64,000 nucleotides of DNA. Origin: CALJIC01 sp039805565. Lineage in GTDB: Bacteria > Chloroflexota > Chloroflexia > Chloroflexales > Roseiflexaceae. Shown here in pieces: positions 8,365 to 17,437 of the stretch. The stretch lies in assembly GCA_039805565.1 (NCBI GenBank), contig JBDLTZ010000106.1, forward strand, positions 73,217-137,216. The letters are read 5' to 3'. Positions within the stretch are counted from its first letter, which is position 1; each line of letters starts with the position of its first letter. Position numbers and translations under genes: made by a program. Below the pieces are notes generated by a model, which saw nothing but the letters and a program-made list of their open reading frames with translations, did not search any database and was not told where the DNA came from.

Positions 8365-9762
8365 ATGACTCCCACGCGCAGCACGAGCGAGACCCTCGCC
8401 GCGCTCCCCCCCGAGTGGCCCGACGACCCGCTGCCCGCGGTGCGCGCGCACCCCGGCCGCCGCACCGTCGTGGCGCTCGACGACGACCCCACCGGCACGC
8501 AGACGGTCCACGGCGTACCGGTGCTGACGCGCTGGGAGCCGAGCGCGCTGCGCGCCGAGCTCGAGCGGCGCCCGAGCGCGCTCTACGTGCTCACCAACTC
8601 GCGCAGCCTCCCCACAGCCGCCGCCGTCGCCCTGGCCGAGGAGGTCGGGCGGAGCCTGGTGCTGGCCGCCGAGGGCCTGCCCATCGCCGTGGTCAGCCGG
8701 AGCGACTCGACGCTGCGCGGCCACTTCCCCGCCGAGACCGACGCGCTCGCCGGGGCGCTCGGCGGCTTCGACGCGACGGTCCTGGCGCCGGCCTTCATCC
8801 CCGGCGGGCGCTACACGATCGGCGACATCCACTACGCGGCCGAGGGCGACGCGCTGGTTCCCGCGGGCCAGACCGAGTTCGCCCGCGACGCGGCCTTCGG
8901 CTACCGGGCGTCCGACCTGCGGCAGTGGGTCGAGGAGAAGACCGGCGGGCGCGTCCCGGCGTCGTCCGTGGCCTCGGTGGGCATCGACGACATCCGGCGC
9001 GGCGGGCCGGCGCGCGTGGCCACGATTCTGCAGGGCTTGCCGCGCGGCGCGGTGTGCGTGGTGAACGCCGCGAGCGACCGCGACCTGGCGGTGGCCGCGC
9101 TTGGGGCGCTGGAGGCCGAGGCGGGCGGCAGGCGGCTGCTCTACCGCACCGCCGCGTCGTTCGTGCCGGCGCTGGCCGGGATCGCGCCACGCCCACTGCT
9201 TGGTCTAGAGGAGCTGAACCTGCCACCCGGCGGCGGGCTGATCGTCGTAGGCTCATATGTGCCCAAGAGCTCCGGGCAGCTCACCGAGCTCCTGACGCTG
9301 CCGGGTGTCGTAGGCATCGAGCTGGATGTAGCTGCGCTACTGGACCCGGTGGCGCGGGCGGGGGCCATCGCGCGGGCCGTAGGCCAGGCGGAGGAGTCCC
9401 TGGCCCGCGGCGCCGACGTAGCGGTGTACACCAGCCGCGCGCTCGTGACGGGCGCGGACGCGGCGGGGAGCCTGGCGATCGGGCGGCGCGTATCAGAGGC
9501 GCTGGTGGAGCTGGTGCGGCGCGTGGCCGTGCGGCCGCGCTACCTGCTGGCGAAGGGCGGCATCACCAGCAGCGACGTGGCGACCGAGGGCCTGGGCGTG
9601 CGGCGGGCCGAGGTGTTGGGCCAGCTTCTGCCCGGCGTCCCCGTCTGGCGCAGCGGCCCCGAGTCGCTCCACCCGGACCTGGTCTACGTCGTGTTCCCAG
9701 GGAATGTGGGCGGCCCACGCGCCGTAGCCGACGCCGTGCTCGGGCTGCGCGGGGCGCCGTAG
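8365..9762 (+). CDS. Four-carbon acid sugar kinase family (OtnK/OiaK-like)
   Basis: This 465-residue ATP-dependent kinase is of the DUF1537 family, which phosphorylates threonate-, erythronate- or 3-oxo-isoapionate-type acids. The N-terminal domain has VVALDDDPTGTQTVHGVPVL, the signature Asp-rich loop, and VVSRSDSTLRGHFPAETDAL. The C-terminal nucleotide domain has KGGITSSDVATEGLGV and FPGNVGG. ATG 8365 has GGAG 7 nt upstream; an upstream frame extension lacks conserved sequence. A 225-bp gap separates it from the aldolase gene, the widest in the operon. Together with the lactonase-like protein it makes apionate or a related branched acid the leading substrate guess. Confidence 0.82.
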   Translation: MTPTRSTSETLAALPPEWPDDPLPAVRAHPGRRTVVALDDDPTGTQTVHGVPVLTRWEPSALRAELERRPSALYVLTNSRSLPTAAAVALAEEVGRSLVLAAEGLPIAVVSRSDSTLRGHFPAETDALAGALGGFDATVLAPAFIPGGRYTIGDIHYAAEGDALVPAGQTEFARDAAFGYRASDLRQWVEEKTGGRVPASSVASVGIDDIRRGGPARVATILQGLPRGAVCVVNAASDRDLAVAALGALEAEAGGRRLLYRTAASFVPALAGIAPRPLLGLEELNLPPGGGLIVVGSYVPKSSGQLTELLTLPGVVGIELDVAALLDPVARAGAIARAVGQAEESLARGADVAVYTSRALVTGADAAGSLAIGRRVSEALVELVRRVAVRPRYLLAKGGITSSDVATEGLGVRRAEVLGQLLPGVPVWRSGPESLHPDLVYVVFPGNVGGPRAVADAVLGLRGAP

Positions 9763-9887
9763 CGAGCGCCGCGCGCGACCCCGGGTTATCGTGGAGGACG
9801 GCTGTGCCGTATACTTCCCCGCAGCGCCCGGCGGGCACTCGTGCCCGCCAGACGCGCGCAGCCATCAACTCAGCGAGGAGGCACACC

Positions 9888-10340
9888 GTGACAGAGCACG
9901 GCATCGGCACAACCACGGTCACGCAGGTCGGCATCATCGTCCGAGACATCGAGGCCAAGGCGCGCGCCTGGTCCGAGATCCTCGGCCTGCCGCTGCCGGA
10001 GATCGTCATCACAGACGTCGTCGACGTCGCGCAGACCGAGCACCGCGGCGAGCGGACGACTGCGCGGGCCAAACTGGCCTTCTTCCACATGGGGCAGGTG
10101 GACATCGAGCTGATCGAGCCGATCGGCGAGCCAAGCACCTGGAAAGAGCAGCTCGACCAGCACGGCGAGAGCCTGCACCACATCGCCTTCAACATCAAGG
10201 GGATGCCGGAGCGGCTGGCGTACCTGGCCGGCAAGGGCGTGCCGCTGGTGCAGCGCGGCGAGTACACCGGCGGGCGCTACGCCTACGTGGATGGGAGCCA
10301 GCAGCTGGGGGCCATCCTGGAGCTGCTCGAGAACGACTGA
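9888..10340 (+). CDS. VOC-superfamily protein (glyoxalase/epimerase-like)
   Basis: This 150-residue single VOC unit resembles methylmalonyl-CoA epimerase. It has VTQVGIIVRDIEAKARAWSE at the start, LHHIAFNIKGM in the middle and QLGAILELLEND at the end. In metal-dependent members the first ligand is usually His; here it is Gln (TQVGI), which some glyoxalases also use. The GTG start at 9888 is chosen because GCGAGGAGG sits 6 nt upstream. It is the last gene before the operon hairpin and may epimerise or isomerise a pathway intermediate. The activity is not determinable from sequence. Confidence 0.75.
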   Translation: MTEHGIGTTTVTQVGIIVRDIEAKARAWSEILGLPLPEIVITDVVDVAQTEHRGERTTARAKLAFFHMGQVDIELIEPIGEPSTWKEQLDQHGESLHHIAFNIKGMPERLAYLAGKGVPLVQRGEYTGGRYAYVDGSQQLGAILELLEND

Positions 10341-10346
10341 CCCAAC

Positions 10347-10381
10347 GGCGGGTGTGGAGGGCTTCGCCTTCCACACCCGCC
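10347..10381. terminator. GC-rich hairpin between convergent operon and murJ
   Basis: Arms 10347-10362 and 10366-10381 pair over 16 bp with one G-T wobble and a TTC loop. The hairpin lies 6 nt after the VOC stop and about 50 nt after the murJ stop on the other strand, so it could end both transcripts. There is no T-tract. Confidence 0.65.
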
Positions 10382-10430
10382 AAACACTCGACCACCGCGC
10401 CAACCGCACCTGCACATGCCGCCGGCCTGA

Positions 10431-11999
10431 TTATGCCCGCCGCACCCTGCGGCGCACGGCCCCCACGAAGAACTCCAGCGCCTCGACGCGCAGCGCCAGG
10501 CAGAGTCCTCCGTAGAGCGCCGCGCCCGCCCCGCCCCCCAGCAGCACCGTGACGAGCGGGTGAGCGCCCGGCCCGAGCAGCCGCGTCGCGCCCCAGGCCA
10601 CCAGGAACAGCGCCGCGCTCGCCAGCGCGCTCTTGATCAGCGCCTCGCCCAGCCGCAACCCACCCAGGTCCACCACCCTGGGCGCCAGCAGCAGCAGGAT
10701 CAGCAGGTGGCCGATCCACTGCGCCGTGTTGCCCAGCACCAGCGCCTCGATCCCCAGACCGGCCCCCAGCAGCGCCAGCGCGGTGACGGCGTAGATCCCG
10801 ATCGCCGCCCCCTGCACCAGGTTCGGCGTCAGCGTGCGCTGGCGGGCGTAGAACGCGAACAGCAGCATCTGGTCCACCGCGGCGGCCGGCAGGCCGGGGA
10901 GGTAGAGCAGCAGCGCCCGCGCCGTGGCCAGCGTGTCCTCAGGGCCGAAGTCCCCACGCTCGAATAGCAGCGCCACCACCGGCCCCGCCAGCGCCGCCAG
11001 GCCCGCCGCCGCCGGCAGGATCAGCAGCAGCACCACCTTGATGCCCATCGCCAGCGTGCGGCGGAAGTCGGCCTCCTCGCGCGCCTCGGCCTGCCGCGAG
11101 AGCGTCGGCAGCACCGCGAAGGAGACCGCCGCCGCCACCAGGCCGAGCGGCAGCTGGATCAGCGTGGTCGCGTAGCGCATAGTCGGGAGCACAGCCGTGT
11201 CCAGCCGCGAGGCCAGGTTGCGGTCCAGCACGATCCCCACCAGCGAAAAGCCGATCCCGAGCGCCACCGGCGCGTACAGGCGCAGGATGCGCCGCACGCC
11301 GGGGTGGCCCAGATCGAAGTGCAGCAGCGAGGGCCGCGGGCCGCCCGCCGCGCCGCGCATGCCGCGCAGGCCCGGTAGCTGGAGCGCCACCTGGAGCGCA
11401 GAGCCGAGCAGGACGCCCACCACCAGGCTCATAGGCCCGAGCGCGGGCGTAAGCGCCAGCGCACCGGCGATGATGCCCAGGTTGAAGGCGCTGGTGGTAA
11501 AGGCAGGCAGCAGGAAGCGCTGCCGCGCGTAGAGCAGCGCCGTGATTAGCCCCGAGAGCCCCATAAGCACGGCGCTCGGCAGCAGCAGGCGCGTCATCTG
11601 CACCGTCAGGTCGCGCACGTCGGTGGGGAAGCCCCCCGCAAGCACCGTCACCGCCAGGGGCGCCTGCCACACCAGCAGCGCGCAGACCCCCGAGAGCGAC
11701 AGCAGCGCGACGCCGAACACCGTCGAGGCCACACGCCATAGCTCGGCCTCGTCCTTCTCAGCGTAGGCGCTGAGTACCGGCACCAGCGCGGCGCTGATGG
11801 CCCCGTTCACCAGCAAGTCGTACAGGATGGTAGGCACGGTCGAGGCCGCGGTGAAGGCCGCGACCTCGGGGCCACGCCCGAACACGCCGGCGATCGTAGC
11901 CTCGCGCACGAGGCCGATCAGGCGGCTGGCGATGTTTCCGGCGGCGATCAGCAGCGCGGCGAGGGCAATGCGGCGTGCGGTTGAAGAAGGTGAGGTCAT
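10431..11999 (-). CDS. murJ: MurJ/MviN-type lipid II flippase
   Basis: This 522-residue polytopic membrane protein has about 14 hydrophobic segments and is a MOP-superfamily flippase that moves lipid II across the membrane for peptidoglycan synthesis. The family signature near the N terminus is clear (GNIASRLIGLVREATIAGVFG, then AFTAASTVPTILYDLLVNGAI), as are FAVLPTLSRQA and LLFERGDFGPEDT later. ATG 11999 is taken as the start; an in-frame TTG at 12005 is possible. Neither has a strong ribosome site, because the upstream DNA is the heptamer element 12007-12112. Downstream of the LCP gene, it belongs to an envelope cluster. Confidence 0.92.
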   Translation of the reverse strand: MTSPSSTARRIALAALLIAAGNIASRLIGLVREATIAGVFGRGPEVAAFTAASTVPTILYDLLVNGAISAALVPVLSAYAEKDEAELWRVASTVFGVALLSLSGVCALLVWQAPLAVTVLAGGFPTDVRDLTVQMTRLLLPSAVLMGLSGLITALLYARQRFLLPAFTTSAFNLGIIAGALALTPALGPMSLVVGVLLGSALQVALQLPGLRGMRGAAGGPRPSLLHFDLGHPGVRRILRLYAPVALGIGFSLVGIVLDRNLASRLDTAVLPTMRYATTLIQLPLGLVAAAVSFAVLPTLSRQAEAREEADFRRTLAMGIKVVLLLILPAAAGLAALAGPVVALLFERGDFGPEDTLATARALLLYLPGLPAAAVDQMLLFAFYARQRTLTPNLVQGAAIGIYAVTALALLGAGLGIEALVLGNTAQWIGHLLILLLLAPRVVDLGGLRLGEALIKSALASAALFLVAWGATRLLGPGAHPLVTVLLGGGAGAALYGGLCLALRVEALEFFVGAVRRRVRRA

Positions 12000-12006
12000 A
12001 AACAAA

Positions 12007-12112
12007 ACGCCGAACGCCGAACGCCGAACAATGAAGCCGGGATACGATCGACGATGTACGGAGCCGATCGTAGCCCGGCCTGTGCAGCCTTCAGCGTTCA
12101 GTCTTCAGTGTT
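12007..12112. repeat. Heptamer element between the LCP gene and murJ (106 bp)
   Basis: The left array has three ACGCCGA units (12007-12027). After a 57-bp core the right array has four units (CAGCCTT, CAGCGTT, CAGTCTT, CAGTGTT at 12085-12112), overlapping the LCP stop codon. The arrays are roughly inverted, so the element is quasi-palindromic. It is the same size as the copy inside apnL. Confidence 0.8.
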
Positions 12113-13223
12113 AAGGCGTAAGCGGCTCGCCCCCGGCGGTCATCTTATCCACGATCTCGCGCACGGCGACCGGATCTGCGGCGAAGGTGGCCGGCCCCTC
12201 GAGGGCGACAATCATCTTCGAGTCGATCGCGTAGCGCTGGACGCTCTCGGCGGTCAGGCGGGTGCCGACGCGCGCCAGGCCCAGCATCTTGCTGCGAGGC
12301 AGGTCGGTGCGGATATAGTCGCGCAGCGCCCCCGTGTAGTCATCCAGGCTCGTGAGCTGCGCCAGAAGCCCCTGCTCGCGCACGCGGTCGAAGATCGCCA
12401 TCAGAACCTGCTGCTGCCGCTGGTTCCGCCCGAAGTCACTGTCGGCGTGACGGGTTCGTGCGTAGATCAGCGCCCGCTCGCCGTCCAGACGCTGCACGCC
12501 GGCGTCGAAGTGGACCTCCATCGTCCGCACATCGCCTGGAAACTCGTCCATCGGGTACTTCGGGTCGTCGATCGAACGCGGCACGTCGACCTCGATCCCG
12601 CCGATGCGGTCGATGACGGTTTTGAAGCCCTCGAAGTTAATCAGGATGAAGTGGTGGACCGGCACGCCCGCCAGGCCGCTGACCGTCTCTTTCACCAGCG
12701 CTGCGCCGTAGCCCGCGCCATACTTGCGCTCGCCGAGCGCGTAGGCGGCGTTGATCCGGCCGTAGCCGTGGCCGGGGATCTCCACCCACAGGTCGCGCGG
12801 GAACGAGAGCAGGCTCACGCGGTTGGTGTGCGGGTTCAGGTGGACCAGGATAATCGCGTCGGTGCGGCTGGGGAGCTCCCCGGCGCGCGCGTCGGTGCCA
12901 AGGAGCAGGATGTTCACCGGGTCATCGGTCTCCGGCTGCGGCACCGGCTGTGGGGGCGGCCCTTCCTCGGCCTCCAGCCCCTCCCCGGCCTCCAACCGCC
13001 CCCCGTCCTCCACACGAGCTTCGGACTGAGCCACGTCACTCGTCAGGGGCTGCACCGTCTCGCCCGGCAACGTCACCGGAGCGACAATCATCGCGTCGAC
13101 ATCGTCGAGCGCTCGTTTCCACTCAAGGCCCAGGCGGATGGCTGCCGTGGAGAGGACCAGCACCGTGAGGAGCAGCGCGCTCACGAGGAGGCGGTTTCGT
13201 AGGTACGGTGGTCGACGATCCAA
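12111..13223 (-). CDS. LytR-CpsA-Psr (LCP) family protein
   Basis: This 370-residue membrane-anchored protein has one transmembrane segment (LLVSALLLTVLVLSTAAI), a variable acidic/Pro-rich spacer and an LCP domain from about residue 105: NILLLGTDARAGELPSRTDAIILV, SFPRDLWVEIPGHGYGRINAA, GRIGGIEVDVP-like DRIGGIEV and ERALIYARTRHADSDFGRNQRQ. LCP proteins transfer lipid-linked glycopolymers to the cell wall outside the membrane. The TTG start at 13223 is chosen because GGAG lies 8 nt upstream and the promoter at 13293 rules out starts at 13304 and 13361; GTG at 13241 is possible. Confidence 0.9.
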   Translation of the reverse strand: MDRRPPYLRNRLLVSALLLTVLVLSTAAIRLGLEWKRALDDVDAMIVAPVTLPGETVQPLTSDVAQSEARVEDGGRLEAGEGLEAEEGPPPQPVPQPETDDPVNILLLGTDARAGELPSRTDAIILVHLNPHTNRVSLLSFPRDLWVEIPGHGYGRINAAYALGERKYGAGYGAALVKETVSGLAGVPVHHFILINFEGFKTVIDRIGGIEVDVPRSIDDPKYPMDEFPGDVRTMEVHFDAGVQRLDGERALIYARTRHADSDFGRNQRQQQVLMAIFDRVREQGLLAQLTSLDDYTGALRDYIRTDLPRSKMLGLARVGTRLTAESVQRYAIDSKMIVALEGPATFAADPVAVREIVDKMTAGGEPLTP

Positions 13224-13292
13224 AACGACAACTCCACACACGCCCGTCGCATGCACGGCGACAGGTAACTTGCATCCAGGTGGACGCAAAGT

Positions 13293-13301
13293 ACTATACC
13301 A
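13293..13301 (-). promoter_or_regulatory. Extended -10 promoter of the LCP gene
   Basis: On the minus strand the sequence reads TGGTATAGT, an extended -10 motif. No good -35 was found. It implies an untranslated leader of about 60 nt before the TTG start. Confidence 0.5.
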
Positions 13302-13496
13302 CATGTTGCATCGCGGGCTTCCCGGTCGCCTGAGCGATCCCTCGCCCCCAGCAGCGCGCATGCTGCCGCAGCACCTCTCCGGCCGCCGGAGGAGGGTATA
13401 TCAGGGGAGGCCGGTCCTCCCGCTATGGTCAACAAACATTGGCAACTCTGGTGCCACGACATCACACCGCTGACACACGCGCTCTGACCGGTTTCA

Positions 13497-15011
13497 CTAT
13501 GGGAGAAACTTCAGCGGGTTCACCGGGCGGCCGTTGACGGTCACCGTGAAGTGCAGGTGGACACCGGTGGAGTACCCACCGCCGGCCCGGTCGTAGGTGC
13601 TGCCCATCAGGCCAATGCGATCGCCGGCCTCCACAGTATCCCCCCGCGCCACACGCGGCTTCTTGAGCAGGTGCCCGTAGATCGTCATCACGCCCTCGCC
13701 GTGGTCGATCCGCACGCAGTACCCATAGCCGCGGCACCAGCCCGCCTCGGTAACCCGCCCGGTGCGGGCAGCGAAGATCGGCGTGCCGGCCGCGTTGGCG
13801 ATATCGAGGCCGTTGTGGAAGCTGCGGAAGGGGACGGAGCGCCAGCCGAACGGCGAGGTGAGCTCGCCATACGAGGGCCACACCCAGCGCGGCGGCGGTG
13901 GCGGGAAATCGTTCGTCTCGGGCAGGGCCTCGAGCGCACCGGGCGCGAGCCAGATCAGATCGGCGCGCACCCAGCCCTCGCCCAGCTCGCCCGCCCCCAC
14001 CTTGACCCAGTCGTCATGCCGGGCGATCGGCTCGAGGAGATAGTCGGCATCGAGCTCTGCGACGCGCTCGTAGGCGCGCCCGGGACCGGCGCGCAAGTTC
14101 GTCTCGGCCTCGCGCACTGCCCCGGCGAGTACGGCGCGCAGCCCTGCCACGCCACCATCGGCCGCAGCGACACCCTCGGGCAGTGGGGTCGACCCACCCG
14201 GGACGAAGATTTCGCGGCCGGCCGGCGGCGCTTCGCCCGCACGCAGGCCGTTGGCCGCGACCAGCACCAATGCCTCGGGAGGCACGCCGTACTGCGCGGC
14301 GATCGACTCGATCGTCTCGCCCGCTTGGACAGTGTGGGGCACCCCTGAAACACGCGGGACGCGCAGCTCACGCCCCGCAGGCAGGAACACACTTTGGCCC
14401 AGCCCGTTGGCCCAGAACAGCGTCTCAGCAGTCACGCCGTAGCGCGCCGCAACATCGCCGAGCGTCTCACCCTCTGCGAGTGTGTGGAAGGTGGGATACG
14501 CCGGCGAGGCCAGGGCCCGCAGCGGGCGCAGCGCAATGGCCTCCTCCCCGGCAGCGCCGGATGGTGGGACATATGCAGGCGACACCTGCATGTCGGCAAA
14601 CGCTGCCGCAGGCGCAGCCGCAGAAGGCAAAGCCGTGAGAGATGCCGGCCGGACGGCGGCGATCGCAGCGGACAGCACCAGCAAGACGGTCACACCGTGA
14701 GCCACGGAGTGCGGTCGCAGCGCCGCGAGGAGCTGATCACGCCCGAGGACGCGCGGGTTCGGAAGAAAGGGGCGGGTGTGAGGCGCCGAGGGAACAGGCT
14801 CCCCATCGAGCCGCGCGCGTGCGGCCCGCGCCGCGTAGTCCGCGCGCACGGCGGCGCTCCGAGGTGTGAGCGCTGCAAGCTTCGCCAGAGTCGCACGCCG
14901 CACGCGTAAGCGCGCTGTGCGCCACGCCGTAGTCATCCACCGCTCTGCGGCACGGTGCTGTACCCTGGGCACCCTGGCTGATTCCGCCATGCTAAGTCTA
15001 CATATACCCAT
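13497..15011 (-). CDS. LysM-SH3-M23 cell-wall peptidase, membrane anchored
   Basis: This is a 504-residue protein. A basic N-terminal tail leads to a transmembrane segment near residue 105 (VTVLLVLSAAIAAV). Two LysM peptidoglycan-binding motifs follow (about 175-220, YGVTAETLFWANGL; about 225-270, YGVPPEALVLVAANGL), then an SH3_3-like domain (ETNLRAGPGRAYERVAEL) and an M23 endopeptidase (SPFGWRSVPFRSFHNGLDIA, IYGHLLKK, GVHLHFTV) with the His, Asp and HxH zinc ligands intact. It likely cuts peptide cross-bridges during growth or division. The start is ATG 15011 or ATG 14990; neither has a strong ribosome site. It lies in the murJ/LCP envelope cluster. Confidence 0.9.
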   Translation of the reverse strand: MGICRLSMAESARVPRVQHRAAERWMTTAWRTARLRVRRATLAKLAALTPRSAAVRADYAARAARARLDGEPVPSAPHTRPFLPNPRVLGRDQLLAALRPHSVAHGVTVLLVLSAAIAAVRPASLTALPSAAAPAAAFADMQVSPAYVPPSGAAGEEAIALRPLRALASPAYPTFHTLAEGETLGDVAARYGVTAETLFWANGLGQSVFLPAGRELRVPRVSGVPHTVQAGETIESIAAQYGVPPEALVLVAANGLRAGEAPPAGREIFVPGGSTPLPEGVAAADGGVAGLRAVLAGAVREAETNLRAGPGRAYERVAELDADYLLEPIARHDDWVKVGAGELGEGWVRADLIWLAPGALEALPETNDFPPPPPRWVWPSYGELTSPFGWRSVPFRSFHNGLDIANAAGTPIFAARTGRVTEAGWCRGYGYCVRIDHGEGVMTIYGHLLKKPRVARGDTVEAGDRIGLMGSTYDRAGGGYSTGVHLHFTVTVNGRPVNPLKFLP

Positions 15012-16027
15012 GTGAGTACTAAGACGACTACGATACCGCCGCCGATGGGTTCTGTCAAACCGGAAAGCCCTCGCTGTGCTCCGCTATGGCCGTGTTCGGG
15101 ACGGCCGTGACCGGTCTCCAGCTCTCCTCTCCGAGAACGCACCAGATCGCATAGACCACTCGCTCGTCATGGGGCTGGTTGCAGATGATTGGCGACACTT
15201 GGTGTGTTACATCTGTAGCAATGCACATACATGCCATGTTTTGCACAGACTCATTTGCACCGTGCACTATGTACAGGACACGAACCGCGACATTTTATCT
15301 TTTTATATACGATAATAGTACTGTGTCCTATTAGCCATACCAATCAACCGACAAAGGGATATTCGTATACTATAAAAAGTACACACGCCCCCGATATACT
15401 ACCGGGTGTAACGACCTCCTGGACGTCCTTCAGCAGACGCTCGATCTGCGCATCCAAGCGAAGCCGCTCCGCGGATGAGCGGTAGTTTCGCACAGAACTT
15501 GTGCGAGCAATCAGCGTTTCTCACGAACGCGCGTACGGAGAATTTCCAGTGTCTCTCTCTAGCCAGCCACAGAACCCAGCCGCCGCTCATAGCCAGACCA
15601 ACACATCCTGGGCACTCTCAGCCCACACCAGCGCACCCGAGCACGATATCGTCCAAGTGCCCCGGTTTATTCTTGAGCGGCTCCTGACGCACGCCGTGGC
15701 AGGCAACCGTCGGTTTCCGACCAGGCACCTGTTTCAGGCAATCCAGATGCTCCAGCACATCCTCACCAGAACTGACTAACGCTCACCCCAAGAGATAGCC
15801 CGGCAGACGGGTACCGATCTGCGGCCGGCCGTTTGGCGCCTCCTAAAGAGGCCCAACCGACCGGCCGCTCGCTGTTCGGCTGCGTAGACGCTCGCCATCC
15901 TCACTTACGCCCAGTGGGCGCAAGGTCTGTTCGTCGTGCCTTCGCGCGCCAGGAATGTGCGCCGGCAGCATCCCGACCCATCGGAATATCGCTCGACACA
16001 AGCGGCTGCACTGTGTTTAGGGACTGT
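15012..16027. other. About 1 kb without a convincing gene; AT-rich island at about 15225-15410
   Basis: No open frame here shows a recognisable domain, a ribosome site or coding-like composition. A frame at 15501-15779 (92 codons) has low-complexity composition and was not accepted. From about 15225 to 15410 the DNA becomes clearly AT-rich (TTTTATCTTTTTATATACG, GATATTCGTATACTATAAAA), unlike the rest of the window. A small hairpin (TCGCACA/TGTGCGA) lies at 15488-15506. The region precedes the 30-kb Tad/T4SS gene string and could hold its promoter. Confidence 0.5.
15822..15867. promoter_or_regulatory. Long imperfect hairpin upstream of the haloperoxidase gene
   Basis: About 20 bp of left arm (15822-15842) pairs imperfectly with 15848-15867 around a CTAAA loop. 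It lies about 160 bp before the start of the haloperoxidase-like gene. It could be a terminator protecting the locus or a leader structure; nothing decides between these. Confidence 0.4.
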
Positions 16028-17434
16028 ATGACCTCCCGATCCAAACGTCCAGACTCTCACAACGGCCGAGCACTCCAGCACCTGTGGCCAGGGCTCACAC
16101 CACTATGCATATTGGCTTTGCTTGCGCTGGTGTCCTGCGCCGCACCGACACACCCCACGCCACCCGACCACTCGGGCAGCTGGGTTGACTCTCGCTCACC
16201 GCTCGCGCTACTGGCAAGCTCGGGAGCGGTGCCGGCTGACGCCTCCCCGCCGACCGCTCTCTCAGCACCCGCCGCCCTCCCTGCCGAAGCGCAGGCCCGC
16301 TGGGCACACCCGGTGGCCGGCTGGATCACCACAGGCGTGGGCGCGGTTGAGCTCACCAGCCTCTCCCCCACGCGCGCGGCCCGCTCGCTCGCGCTGCTCT
16401 CGATCGGGATGGATGCCACCCTCGCCACCGTCGATCACAAGCGCGCAGCGGGCCAGGCGGTTTCCTCTGACGCCGCCCTGGCCAGCGCCGCCGCCGCCAT
16501 CCTGCTCGCAACCCAGCCGCTGCTCACCAACGAGTCGCTCATCGCGCACCACGCGGAGGCCGCCACCTGGGTCGGCTACCACGTCGGGCGCGACACCACC
16601 GCCGCTGTCGCCGCGGGCCAGGCCATCGGCCGCGCCACGGCTGCCTCCCTACTCGCCCTGGCCGCCGCCGACGGCGCCGCCGCAGCCCCGCGCACCGAGT
16701 GGACCGAGTACGATGCCAACGGCGCCCCCCTGCCCCGCGAGGAGGGTGTGTGGGTGCCCACGCCCCGCATGGCCAAGCCCGGTACGGACCCCGAGTGGGG
16801 ACACGTGCGCCCGCTTGTGCTCCCCTCCGGCGCCGCCGCCCGCGTCCCGCCCCCACCGGCCTGGAACAGCCCCGAGTTCGCCCAGGTCCGCAGCGCCTTC
16901 AGGGCCACGATGGGCAACGTGTCCCAGGCCGACCTGGCCCTCGCGTGGAAGTGGGATCTGCGCCAGAGCACACCGACGCCCGTGGGCGCGTGGTACCTCA
17001 TCGCCCGCGACCTCGTGCTGCGCGACGGGCTCGACGTCCGCGCCAGCGCGCGGGCCTTCGTCCTGCTCGGCGCCGCCATCAACGACACCGTCATCGCCTG
17101 CTGGGAGAGCAAGTACCACTACCGTCTCGCGCGACCCATCCAGTGGATGCAGGCCGAGGTCGATCCCGTCTGGCTCCCGCCGCTGATCGACACACCCAGC
17201 CACCCGTCGTACCCGTCGGGGCACTCCGCGATCTCCGCCGCGGCCGCGACGGTGCTGGGGCACCTCTTCCCCGCGGACGCCGCCACCCTCGAGGCACAGG
17301 CACACGACGCCTCGCGCTCGCGCGTCGTCGGCGGCATCCACTGGCCGATCGACACCGAGACCGGCGCCGCCCAGGGCCGCCAGGTGGCCGATCTGGTTCT
17401 CGCCGCGCTCACCTCGACAACACGGGAGCCGTAA
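16028..17434 (+). CDS. Vanadium-dependent haloperoxidase/PAP2-type lipoprotein
   Basis: This 468-residue exported protein has a lipobox-like signal end (LALLALVSC), so it is probably lipid-anchored outside the membrane. The C-terminal half carries all parts of the vanadate/phosphate pocket: KYHYRLARP (K-x6-RP, Lys about 362), PSYPSGHSA (PSGH, His about 399) and SRVVGGIHWPID (SR-x5-H-x3-D, His about 438). Helical family segments such as AINDTVIACWESKYHYR point to vanadium haloperoxidases rather than small PAP2 phosphatases. The start is ATG 16028 with AGGGA upstream. It ends 3 nt before the giant surface protein gene, so the two are likely co-transcribed. Whether it halogenates or dephosphorylates cannot be told. 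Confidence 0.82.
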   Translation: MTSRSKRPDSHNGRALQHLWPGLTPLCILALLALVSCAAPTHPTPPDHSGSWVDSRSPLALLASSGAVPADASPPTALSAPAALPAEAQARWAHPVAGWITTGVGAVELTSLSPTRAARSLALLSIGMDATLATVDHKRAAGQAVSSDAALASAAAAILLATQPLLTNESLIAHHAEAATWVGYHVGRDTTAAVAAGQAIGRATAASLLALAAADGAAAAPRTEWTEYDANGAPLPREEGVWVPTPRMAKPGTDPEWGHVRPLVLPSGAAARVPPPPAWNSPEFAQVRSAFRATMGNVSQADLALAWKWDLRQSTPTPVGAWYLIARDLVLRDGLDVRASARAFVLLGAAINDTVIACWESKYHYRLARPIQWMQAEVDPVWLPPLIDTPSHPSYPSGHSAISAAAATVLGHLFPADAATLEAQAHDASRSRVVGGIHWPIDTETGAAQGRQVADLVLAALTSTTREP

Positions 17435-17437
17435 GCC

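Noticed and set aside
15501..15779. 92-codon frame in the gap before the haloperoxidase gene
   Set aside because: No ribosome site, no recognisable domain, low-complexity composition.
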